Source of the DNA: Saccoglossus kowalevskii
Lineage: Eukaryota; Hemichordata; Enteropneusta; Harrimaniidae
Length of the DNA stretch: 14,221 bases
Direction of reading: 5' to 3'
Assembly (NCBI RefSeq): GCF_000003605.2
Contig: NW_003122921.1
Coordinates: 190,132-204,352 of the forward strand
Made by a program: the position numbers and the translations under genes. Position 1 is the first letter of the stretch. Every line of letters starts with the position of its first letter. Below the pieces are notes generated by a model that worked only from the letters and a program-made list of their open reading frames with translations, searched no databases and was not told the DNA's origin. This document shows, in pieces, positions 1 to 9,240 of the stretch.

Positions 1-160
1 TAGCATTATAATAACCAAATATTTGAATAACAAAACAATAACAATGAAATAATTACATAATAATAATAACATAATGCCCAAATAACAACCAAACAACCCA
101 ATAATGACATAATAATGATGACATAATGACCACAATGATGACATAATGTCCACATAAAGA
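1..160. repeat. Low-complexity AT-rich repeats with a 20-bp tandem duplication
   Basis: The stretch is built from variations on ATAATGACATAATG, rich in A and almost without G on the plus strand. Its clearest part is a head-to-tail duplication: a 20-base unit at 115-134 (beginning ATGATGACATAATG) is followed directly by a copy at 135-154 with one difference (GACC against GTCC). Degenerate partial units lie at about 101-114. This is a small decayed minisatellite and I see no coding potential in it. Confidence 0.75.
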
Positions 161-639
161 CACCAAGATAATTTTGGCGGTGTTCTCACCCCATACTTAT
201 GAACTGAATCAATGAAGTTATATATATGTATGATCATATTCGCCTACATACATAATTTACAATTTATTTCCGCGGTAATGATCTCGGACTGTTTATTAAA
301 CGACACACTCTAAGCAGTTCGCACCTGGCAACTAGTTTCATCCGGTGTAAGACGCCTCTTCAACACTTGATATTAACATACATCATGCCTAATATCCAGA
401 TGTGTGCACAAACAGCACGGCTTTCACATTTTAAATTAAAGGCATTGAGGGATTTTGATTAGAACACGTTATTTTTTTTTTAAATGGAATCATTTTTTCA
501 CAATGGAATTATTTTGGCCATGTTTATTTCATTTATGCACGAAATATGTGATAATCCACTAAACTATTCTGTTTTTTCAAAATTTCTGTTTTCAAATAGT
601 AAACTCGATGCATTTCACTTTCTCCCATTTCATTCACTG
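161..639. other. Non-coding stretch, nothing recognised
   Basis: This is AT-rich sequence with a T8+ run near 472-480 and no ORF or repeat I can support. A minus-strand open frame over 533-736 begins at a TTG rather than ATG, has no recognisable motif and is of chance length for this composition. Confidence 0.5.
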
Positions 640-1015
640 GAACTCGGCTATTGTTAAGATAACAATAGGTGATTTTCCGTACAATTGTGAGATCTCGCGA
701 GATGCATGAAAGACGCGCGTCGAACGTCTGCCGCAAAATTCGAACGATTTGATTTTGAACTAGAATTTCTTTATTTCGCAGCTTACATTGACCGGCCGAT
801 CTTCGGCAGAGGAATATTGCTTCCGAATACCCTTACTTAATCGAAATTGCCTATCATCAAATGTGGACAGCACATTATTAAGCATGGAAATGTCCCCGAA
901 ATACTTTCGCGTTTGTCGAATCCCACGCGATGTTTGACGCGACTACGACGCTATGACCTTTGTTTGTCCTGTTTTTACGTTCGATTTCACGCATAACGCG
1001 TGATTCTCGCAGTAA
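640..1015. promoter_or_regulatory. CpG-dense patch with a TCTCGCGAGA palindrome, candidate promoter
   Basis: CpG dinucleotides are far denser here than in the flanking sequence: about 40 by eye, in contexts such as GACGCGCGTCG (711-721), CACGCG, ACGCGACTACGACG and AACGCGTG. A perfect 12-base palindrome, ATCTCGCGAGAT, lies at 692-703. Its core TCTCGCGAGA is a known animal core-promoter element. A small GC hairpin (GCCGA/TCGGC, 795-799 and 803-807) is also present. No convincing first exon is visible on either strand: the best ORFs starting at ATG here have only about 16-17 codons. That it is a promoter is inferred from composition and the palindrome. An unmethylated CpG cluster in a decayed mobile element is an alternative. 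Confidence 0.4.
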
Positions 1016-3052
1016 ACGGAAAATGGTCTATTGATATTTATTAATTAATTTTGCGATCGAATACTCATATAGACCTTTCGAAGGGGAGGTACAAATTTCA
1101 CTATCAATTACGGTTGATCAACACAAATGTGAATGCGCCGGTGTATTCACGTGGAAAAACTAATAGTACCGTGACTTTTTTTTATTATAATTCCCGACAC
1201 ATTATTTCGAGTTTCAAAACAAAATGAGAATGACATGTTCTAATTGAACGGGTCGTGTTTTACTTTCTATCCATCCATCCATCCATGCACCAAATATGTA
1301 TTGTCACGTTTAGCACACACGAAGTATGGCCCGGCCACAGTGTTTTTCATATATTAAAAGGAATAAGTTACACACAAATTATTTTCATGACTTTCGTGAA
1401 ACTGATCATCTTTAAACATGGTAAAACCTTTTATATAACATTTTGAATCGTTGATGTTATGAAACAAAAAATACCCCTAGACCAGGACGTGTGTAATTTA
1501 AGGTATATTCTATATCGACATCGAAACGTTGTATATATTGATAATTTAATTTTTAAAAACACAATATCTGAATCCTCGTCTATATTCATACTTAGAGGGA
1601 CAAAATAATTAATGAAGAGATGAAAAGATGTCACTGAAGAATGATTGAATTTTTGTATTGAAATCCCCCCGAGAAAGTGAACATAATTTACCTTTACTTC
1701 AATATTGATATAAATTGAAGAGGTTGTGTGACTGTCATCGATTCCCGTAGCGTAATATAATATGAGTGAAAGTACTTTTCACCTACAAGCTGTGAAACCA
1801 GCCGCTCTATTACAAGTGGTGGCATACGGGATATCAATAAACTGATCAATAGTGTCAGATCAATACTGGGAAACACTTCAAGGAGTGGTGGATTAGTGCA
1901 GTACGTTTAACAGTGATTTTACACCTGGTCAGGGTGTCATTACATTCGAAAGAATGGAGATTGGATAAGTTGTGAGAAACATTTCAATACAATTTGGGTG
2001 AGTAAAATTGTGCATGTCAGTACGATTTTAATGACAGGTAAGATAAAGGGTACTTTTTGGTGAAGACGAATTGTAAAAAAGAACATGTAATTTATCATTT
2101 ATAGTATTTTTGTTTGATATGGTTTAATAGATATATTGGACTAAAATTCAAAATTATCATGTCATGTTTTGTTAATATAATAATAATGGAAGATTATATT
2201 GTAAAATGTCTCGTGCCTGAATTGGAAATTCAATATTCAACAAAAATGTATGATGTTTGGACGCTGATTTCATAATTGTATCTGTTAACGAACTCGATAA
2301 TCTAACCTGTTTTTTTATTTTAAGAGGAATCATTGATTTATTTGGGTTATCAATTATATTACATGGAACTGAGCAATACAATATCAAATTAAAATGAATA
2401 AAGGAAATAACCGCACTACAAATATAATAAAAACACGATCGAGAGACAATTGCTACACCCTTCATCAGCTGTTATATAGAGAATGTGTTATTGAGAAGTT
2501 TTTATCGAATTTAAGAAATGTAATTATCACTTGTATTCAATTTTGGAGAATATGAAGGTGACTTTATTGCTATTGATTCAGTTACTCGTCAATAATGTTT
2601 CCACGCTGTAATTTACGCTTTGCCCTGTATTATCGAATAAGTCATAATGTATTGCCAGTCACTATATTGATGGGGAAAACAAACACATCGATCAACACGA
2701 ATATAATTTGAAACTAAGTAATGTGCACTGATGAGAGTTGTCAACAAACTATGTTGCAGACTTATAAATCACACTAATGGAGATCTGAAGCGTGTTTTTG
2801 TGAGCTGAGACATATTGCAACCACCAACATCTTATGTATATCTATATCACAGGTTTATTTTCATCAAAATTTAACGACAAACAAATATTCACAATGCCAT
2901 GTTCGCTTAGAAAACATTGTAGAATGCTCAAAAACTTTAAAATTATATAATCCACTTCTATTCAGCCTTCAACACGAACTTGTTTAAATTATAGTAAACA
3001 TAATATAAAGTACATAACTTCATACACAATTCTGATTGTATTCCAATACAAA
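1016..3052. other. Non-coding stretch with an ATCC microsatellite
   Basis: I see no gene. The only distinct feature is a short (ATCC)n microsatellite at about 1269-1286. A 97-codon minus-strand frame beginning with a true ATG spans 2172-2465. Its translation has no domain, and one such frame is about what chance predicts for AT-rich DNA of this length, so it is not called as a gene. Confidence 0.55.
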
Positions 3053-3217
3053 ATGCGAGGAATGGACTGCCTTGTTTGTATTAACATATTGACTATTATC
3101 TCCAATTTACCGATGCTGGACTACTTGAATCTACGTGTACGCCATCTCGTGACAAGTGGCAGTGTACTGACGTGGATGACACGTGTTAATCTAATAATAT
3201 TCGTCAAACCCGGATAA
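3053..3217 (+). CDS. Possible small ORF, 54 codons, unrecognised
   Basis: An ATG at 3053 opens a 54-codon frame ending in TAA at 3215-3217. A second in-frame ATG lies three codons later. The first half is hydrophobic (DCLVCINILTIISNLP). The second half is mixed and lies in a locally GC- and CpG-richer patch (about 3110-3310) where codons look more balanced than in the surroundings. The opposite strand is also open over 3121-3312, without a recognisable domain. I do not recognise either product. It may be a small exon, a relic of a repeat, or simply an open frame in a GC-rich patch. No good splice sites define it. Confidence 0.15.
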   Translation: MRGMDCLVCINILTIISNLPMLDYLNLRVRHLVTSGSVLTWMTRVNLIIFVKPG

Positions 3218-6200
3218 TCACGATGATGTAAGAGACGTACTTCGTGAACATCGCTCAGTAGAGCGAGGTAGGGCATATGTGCGTGTACTGCTGGATTTCT
3301 GATATCGTCCATACTGCGAGTAGCACATCTATTGTGAGTAGTGTGTTATTTCTATACTATATAATCATATACATTTAATTTTCAGTTTATATATTCAATT
3401 TAATGATGTAACAGAAATTATGTATTTGTGTGTTGTAGGTAACACACAATTCGCTGTATGTTTATTACGGCGATCATGTATGAACGACTATATGAAATTA
3501 GGTTGCTGTTTTAGTTCTCAAGACACTCGGCGATGTTCCCGGGTTATATTTAAGTACTAGTCCATATGTGTTCCTAAATATGTAACAGCGTTACGTTTTA
3601 TAATTAATTGTTTTAAACACCAGCGCCCTTTCGCGTCATTTAATTACTAGTATAAATACCTAGAATGAGAAAAAACTTGATCAATAATATATATTATGCA
3701 TTCCCTGTATTATTTTAATAGCTAATCCTTAAAAAGCATGTTTATCTGTACTTTTACATTGCGATAACATAATTTTCATGTACGTCGACGAATTTTCACA
3801 TTTTTGAATTAACCTTGCTATAATCACGGATTTTCTTGTCGTGGTCTTATTTTGCATTGTATTTTTCTAGAAATATTCAATAGGTACCATCTTTTCTCGC
3901 CAAGTGTTTCTATGGCCATTATACTTTTTTTATTTTTTATTTATCTTTCCCAAATGGGTTACATGAGACAGAGACGCATTGAAATGTATAATTTGAGAAA
4001 CTATTCAATGGATTACTTTCATCTTTTGTTTATAAACTTTCATGGATGACATACATAGTCATAACGCATGTTTGGGTATTTTGTGTTTTCATTCACAAAT
4101 TCTGTGTATCATTTAGTTCAATAATGGTATCAAAGCCGAGTTTTATTTAAAAATATAAATAACTGGATTGTCCTAGCTCTACTTCACTGTGTGCACGTGT
4201 TACATTTTTTTATTATTGCGTTGATTTGTTTATTATTATTATGATAATTGTTATTTCCAAAGCAAACTACAGTACGCTATTGTCAATGGTCATATACAAG
4301 AAAAGCACTCTTTCTTTGTTTCAAACAAGCATCCGTTTACTAGTTTCTTCTTTCTCAACAATACCCATTTACCAGAAGAGGTTGAGTACAAAGTTTCCCC
4401 TCAAATGTAGCATTTATATGCAGCACACTCAGTTCGAGCCAAATATATTCTGATCGACGAGTTGTGTGAATGCACGGTCAGCTCAAAGCTAACAGAGAGT
4501 TGACTTTAGCAACCAAGCTGCATACTTTAACATTAACAGAAAACAAATGTTGATTTCCATTGGAAAATTTTAGGGTAGTTGTTTAAAATACAGCTGAAGT
4601 GGGGATCTAGAAGAGACTGAGGGTGAAGTAAAAAATCACAGACATATGTGTGATGTGTTCAACAAATCGTTGTGGGTTTTACCAAATTCTCTAGCAATTG
4701 AATTAATTAATTAAATGATTAAGTTTGGTAGACATGTGTTTTTTTGTATTCAAATATTATCAACATTCAAACGACTCTTGATAATTATAAGTATGTCTAG
4801 CACAAGAACCAAATTTCTTTCTTTCAGTTTTTTCTACAAAACAACAGATAATTCATTCTATAAATAATTCAAATTATGTTTAGTTCAGTGCTATATTACT
4901 ATAATGTTTAGCTTCAATGATATAGAGGTCGTACTTTACAATGGCACCTTTACGTCTAAACGAATCGGCGATATAATCACGATTTGACGTTTCGGGCTAC
5001 AGTTAAATGAAGTAATAACGTCATGATAAAGCAGCAGTACTACTTGATGTGAAACATAAGTGAGAATGTTTATTTGAATCGATTATTTATTTAAATGATA
5101 CTGCACTACCACAATATGTGTCTCAGTGTGAGACAGTCAAACATCATCTGGAAATGTCACGTCAAAATAAAAACAATTTGCATTTGCATAAGTGTCATTT
5201 ACCGTTTAGGCGATAGACTTTTAAGTACCACATACTTATTTAGAACCGGGAGGAAAACAGAAAGTTACAGAAACACAGTGGAGTATAGCTGCAAGCAGCA
5301 ATATCGGCTTTGTACAATAGAGTATTGAAACTACGTTGCTATGAATATGTCAATGGTCATATCCTCTTACAAGAAATTGAAATATAAGAAACGTATAAAT
5401 TGTATTAATCAGGAACTTGCAGTTATATGTCATTTTGAACTTGTTGCTCTGGATTGCCAAGTGTCAAAATGTCCCTTTCACTTTGTATACTGGCAATTAA
5501 TGTTTATGTTCACCAAAGGTATTGTTCGTAATACATTTTATGCATACTAATGAGCAGCATGCATAAGAGAATAGAACACTCTGACTGCCATATGCTGTGC
5601 TATGTCGTGACATTCTTAGCAATATATCATAAAGAAGCTAAGGCATCTTTAATGACATGGTTGTCATGGGTGTGGTTATGATTTGGATGATGTCATGCAA
5701 ATGTACACACCACATATCAGGGCAATCGGTCACTTGGATCAGACGTTTTTTTAAAAATAATCCATTGTTTTTACTAATTTAGAAGTTCTTTTTTACACAC
5801 CCCCAAAATAATTTTGTCCCAATTTCGGCCTTTATTTAAGAAGATATAAGCATTTACAGTAATACATAACTCAATTAAAACATTGAAATATCTATTTATG
5901 GGATAAAAACCTGACGGAAATAAACATAAATTACGAATGCAAACTTCATATACAGACAAACCTATTGACCTTAAAGCGAACATTGCAATTTGACTAATAG
6001 AAAACACGACAATTTAAGTCCATAGTACCTATCGAGTATCAAAGCAAAACAGACAGTTGAAAATACATTTTTACAAAATATTACATAAATGTTCACCCAA
6101 AATAGAGAACTGTGAAATCACAATGAAGCAAGCAAATCTGATCGAGGTCTGTTCATAGTACCACCATCTAAAGTATCAAAACAATCAAGTTGGTAGTTCT

Positions 6201-7151
6201 ACACAAAAAGATTGATTTAAAATGTGTATATTACACATACATTTCTGGACCAAATAATTACAAGAAACTTCATAGTGACATCAGACTTCAAAATACATAT
6301 CACTATACATCACCACAAAAAAATGCCAAAAGACAGGTCAATTTGTTTTATTTACAATCACAAATCAATCTACATGGAAAACGAATAAAACATTCCTTAC
6401 ATTGCTTATGCATATATAAATACATGGTATTATGATACCTTAGCACAAAATCTACAATATTCATATTTTTGAGAAAATAGTAAAAAAACAATATAACAAA
6501 CTGTCTCACAGGTACATGTTCATCAAATATTAATTATAAATGTACTGATACATACTTGTGATACCATAATTTAAAAAAAAATAACCTGCATATAATTAAA
6601 ACATCGTTTAATTCAAATCTGCTTTGTTGAACTAGTCCTTCAAGAAATTTCCGTGTTTTGCCCTAATGAACAAACTCAACAAAACTGACTTCGCGGTTCT
6701 TCACAAACATTTGTATTTACAAATCGTATTTTGGTTTGCATATTTTCTTAAACTGGTGACCTAAAATTATAATTGACTTTGTGCACTACGAATAATATTC
6801 ATTTTATATTACATCACATCAAAGGTAGTTCAAACATTATTTTGAATTACAGGAGAAACCAATTTCAGAACAAAAGTACAAAATCAGAACAAAAGTAATA
6901 GGCCTGTGGGCAGCATATGTGATTATGATGGGGATACCCCAAGCCAATATATAAAATACACAATACACTATGAATAGGTTGACTTAAATTATAAATGGGT
7001 ATAGAAATACATTCTTGACATGTATTGTTAAAACACAGATCATTAGTGGAACATTTATTCGGATAGGAATGCCTCAGGGTTTTTTAATTAAGAATTCTAT
7101 CATTAAAGAGTGAGGATATGCCTTCCTGATTGATTATTGTGAAAAGGTATT
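3218..7151. other. Long non-coding stretch with minor repeats
   Basis: No coding region is recognisable in nearly 4 kb. Minor structure includes a hairpin at 3426-3449, a (TTA)n-like run near 4223-4250, and TTAATTAATTAATT near 4700. A hairpin at 5652-5667 has ATGACA/TGTCAT arms around a 4-base loop. An imperfect direct repeat (CATAGTACC...AGTATCAAA) occurs near 6021 and 6155. An exact 14-base direct repeat, TCAGAACAAAAGTA, occurs at 6865-6878 and 6884-6897. From about 5800 to 6600 the plus strand is A-rich and G-poor. Open frames of 60-81 codons occur but have no family signature. Confidence 0.55.
3426..3449. repeat. Perfect 9-bp hairpin
   Basis: TTGTGTGTT (3426-3434) and its exact reverse complement AACACACAA (3441-3449) flank a 6-base loop. 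No associated gene or known element is visible. Confidence 0.6.
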
Positions 7152-7309
7152 AAAGCGGGGGAGTCGTCACCTGCGCATGCGTCAGATGGCTATATCGTGT
7201 CATTGTTTACAAATTGTCTACCCATGAGCCTTTGTGTTTTTAGCGTGTGTTGTTACCGTCGTTTGGGATACAATTTCCGCGCGTGCGCAGGTGACGATCC
7301 TCCCGGTTG
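7152..7309. repeat. Inverted-repeat pair of about 158 bp with NRF1-like cores, candidate MITE
   Basis: Two 30-base arms, 7152-7181 and 7280-7309, are reverse complements at about 25 of 30 positions. They include a perfect 14-base core (TCGTCACCTGCGCA at 7164-7177, TGCGCAGGTGACGA at 7284-7297). The inner end of each arm carries an NRF1-like GC palindrome (CTGCGCATGCG on the left, GCGCGTGCGCAG on the right). The left arm abuts TTAA (7150-7153) and the right arm is followed by the near match TTGA (7307-7310), which would suit a decayed TTAA target duplication as made by piggyBac-type elements. No transposase lies between the arms. A symmetrical promoter with two NRF1 sites is the alternative, but the match extends beyond the motif into GTCGTCACC and the G-rich outer ends, which favours a mobile-element origin. 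Confidence 0.5.
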
Positions 7310-7467
7310 AAGTTTGTATTCAAATTGTATCTGTATGATTTATTTTTTCTATCATTGGTTGAAGACGAAGCTGTCAGAATAAAAGTTGATGTCTCATGGG
7401 AAAACCGATTGTAGGTCGTGCTACACTATCTAACAGTTTCAACATTTCTGTTTCAAAGTCACCTTCA
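7310..7467. other. Spacer right of the inverted arms
   Basis: This is a non-coding spacer. A 22-codon open stretch on the plus strand ending near 7411 (it includes VEDEAVRIKVDVSWENRL) looks protein-like, but it is too short to call and has no good splice boundaries. Confidence 0.3.
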
Positions 7468-7590
7468 TCACAAGATTAGAGGTATGGATTCTTTTGCGTC
7501 ACCTCCAGGTAGTTTACCATTAGAACCACAAATTATACACATTTTACCCTGATCACTACTCTGACCACATCTTTGTTGGTTTTCATGTGA
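7468..7590 (-). other. Short CxxC-containing open frame, possible exon or transposon-protein relic
   Basis: Read on the minus strand, 40 codons are open from 7590 to the TGA at 7468-7470; an in-frame ATG lies at 7540-7542. The translation has a CxxC pair (MCIICGSNG) followed by KLPGGDAKESIPLIL, an unusually protein-like composition for this AT-rich surrounding. CxxC pairs of this kind begin zinc-binding modules in many transposon-encoded and nuclear proteins, but the second half of such a module is not visible here. There is no good pyrimidine-rich acceptor upstream. I do not recognise the family; this may be the last exon of a gene, a repeat relic, or chance. Confidence 0.2.
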
Positions 7591-7796
7591 TCATAATTTA
7601 TTTCGTGTCGTCAATCCCTTTTAATAATGAATAACATTAATTGATACTACGATCATTACCCATCACATTCTAAAGGATGTATACTGCCTTCAAATTATGC
7701 GTACTGAATTCAGCACAAGAACTTATTGCAAATAAAACAAGAAAAAGCTAGAAATTACTATTTGATTAAACAGCAATAAAACAAATTAAATTTTAA

Positions 7797-7910
7797 GGGG
7801 TGCTCCCTGGTTCAGTACTCAGCCCTATCTTGTTCTCTGTCATATCTGTCAAAAACCTACCTACTGAGTTTGTGCAGCTGGGTCTAGGCCATAAAGATTT
7901 CTTTAAATAT
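7797..7910 (+). pseudogene. LINE reverse-transcriptase relic
   Basis: In the frame starting at 7797 the translation contains GVLPGSVLSPILFSV followed by ISVKNLPTEFVQ, ending at a TGA at 7911. Non-LTR reverse transcriptases carry a conserved block of the form G-V-P-Q-G-S-x-L-S-P-x-L-F-x-x-Y-I-N-D-L-P between the first catalytic Asp region and the FADD motif. The match covers the central GSVLSPILFSV and the trailing LPTEF, with the INDL part degraded to SVKNL. A stop (TAA) lies immediately upstream in frame, and no FADD-type catalytic motif follows within the next few hundred bases. This is therefore a short, dead fragment on the plus strand. It is probably unrelated to the LINE at the right edge, which lies on the other strand. 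Confidence 0.55.
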
Positions 7911-8402
7911 TGATTGGTGTCCATGTTTACTCAAATACAAATCTCCCTTTTGTAAACTAGGTCAAAAGAGCATGGCACATAACATATTTGTATAATTTCG
8001 AAATGTCAAAAATGTTCCCATAAAAATATGTTAAGATCTAGCTTAATATGTACCTGTTGTACACTCATCTTCCGAATATTGATTCTCACACAGGAATATA
8101 AACTGAAGTAATATTGTAGATTATTATATTACCATTGAAGTTTAATCTGTTCTACCGATTAATTGGAATTCCCACTACTACAAATGCAAAAAAACATGCA
8201 TGTATATAGTTGAATTCATACTGTAATGGAATGCTAAAATTTAAAATGATCACTGCTGTTATGCGCACTCATGCAAACATCTTCTACGACGTGTGTACAA
8301 CATTCCTCGTGATTTTCATAAGTCTGGAGAAGACATGTTATAATTATTGAACACTGTTGCTGTCCTTCAACGTCTGTGGGACATAAAAACTACACATAAC
8401 AA
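7911..8402. other. Non-coding stretch, possibly the body of the adjacent SINE-like unit
   Basis: No ORF or known motif is present. If the tRNA-like head at 8403-8489 belongs to a SINE, its body would extend leftwards into about 8250-8402, but I cannot see its end or a poly-A or microsatellite tail. Confidence 0.35.
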
Positions 8403-8489
8403 CACACAACAAAAGATTCAATCTTGCTCACATAGCACAGCGCCTCGCCACTGCAGGCGACACTGCACTAACCACTAGACCATACTACC
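8403..8489 (-). repeat. Decayed tRNA-like sequence, probable tRNA-derived SINE head
   Basis: Read on the minus strand, TGGTCTAGTGG (8472-8482) matches the RNA polymerase III A box of a tRNA. It is followed by an anticodon-like arm with a 5-bp stem, TCGCC/GGCGA (8445-8460), and a 6-base loop. Next comes a T-arm-like hairpin (8410-8426) with a 5-bp stem, one pair of it G-T, and a 7-base loop, TTGAATC. That loop differs from the B-box consensus TTCRANY at one position. The acceptor ends do not pair, the anticodon loop is one base short, and 18 or so bases sit between the anticodon and T arms, so this is not a working tRNA gene. The order and spacing of the A and B boxes fit the head of a tRNA-derived SINE or a tRNA pseudogene. 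Confidence 0.6.
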
Positions 8490-9160
8490 TGACCCAAAAC
8501 TGATTTTGCTTTGCTGATGTGGTGTATTCACACTGTATTTTCAAATGTATTTCTACTAAAAATATGGTTACATGATGCAATTGAGCCACTCTATGCCCAT
8601 AATTGTCATGATATTGTGATTCCAACAAGCTTACCAAAATCAGAAAATGTATATCTGATAATCAGCGAGATCAAAGAGATTTAATCTGATTTAACTATCT
8701 TGCCATACAGATCCTAAATGTAACCATTGGAACAATGCCTACAATCGGGGTATAAACATTAACCAACAAGTGAGCCCATTACTAAGTCCCCGGACCAGGT
8801 AATAGTAGCTCAACTAATAGTATGACAACCATAATAACCATGTACAATACTTCTACTAGATATGTGTTTGACCAAGAATGGACCAGTGGCAACAAATAAA
8901 AACTGTTGTTGAGGTTAATATTTGGCAAGGATCGGAAATCCTCATTTTTCTTTCATAAGAAAGGTATGCTGAGAATAACATTCCCACAAAAAAATCGAGG
9001 AGCTGTGGAGGAAGGTGCCTGGGGATGGTCATAACAAACTATCTGGGCAGTATGGAATTTTACTTGTGTATCTATTGGCCATCAGAACACTAATACAGTC
9101 ATGTTTTGCATATCGTTGAGTAACTAAGGTACATGGCAGCAATGTTTTGTAATTTCGATT
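8490..9160. other. Non-coding stretch
   Basis: I see no supported gene. A frame near 9000-9117 reads as protein-like (for instance IEELWRKVPGDGHN) but has no family signature and no splice sites that would make it an exon. Confidence 0.45.
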
Positions 9161-9240
9161 ACTTCCACTGCTGGTGGACGGATTTGTCCCGAGGGAGTTC
9201 GTAACTGGGCAGGTTGTTCTGACCGTGATTATACTAGACT
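9161..9240. repeat. GC-richer patch, possible repeat fragment
   Basis: A short island of balanced composition contains CCACTGCTGGTGGACGG (a 4-bp CCAC/GTGG hairpin) and TTTGTCCCGAGGGAG, set in AT-rich sequence. It resembles the conserved core of an interspersed repeat more than a coding exon. That resemblance is an impression from composition, not a recognised family. Confidence 0.25.

Noticed and set aside
1-160. CRISPR-like or regularly spaced repeats at the left edge
   Set aside because: The repeats are adjacent tandem copies without unique spacers and are low-complexity AT sequence in a eukaryotic setting.
2172-2465. 97-codon minus-strand ORF starting with ATG
   Set aside because: There is no domain or family signature, and about one open frame of this size is expected by chance in AT-rich DNA of this length on two strands.
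5774-6435. Open frames of 77-81 codons in the A-rich stretch
   Set aside because: Composition is biased by A-richness, with no motifs, no splice signals and no family resemblance.
8403-8489. Functional tRNA gene
   Set aside because: The acceptor stem does not pair, the anticodon loop is one base short and the variable region is abnormal, so it is called a tRNA-like SINE head or pseudogene instead.
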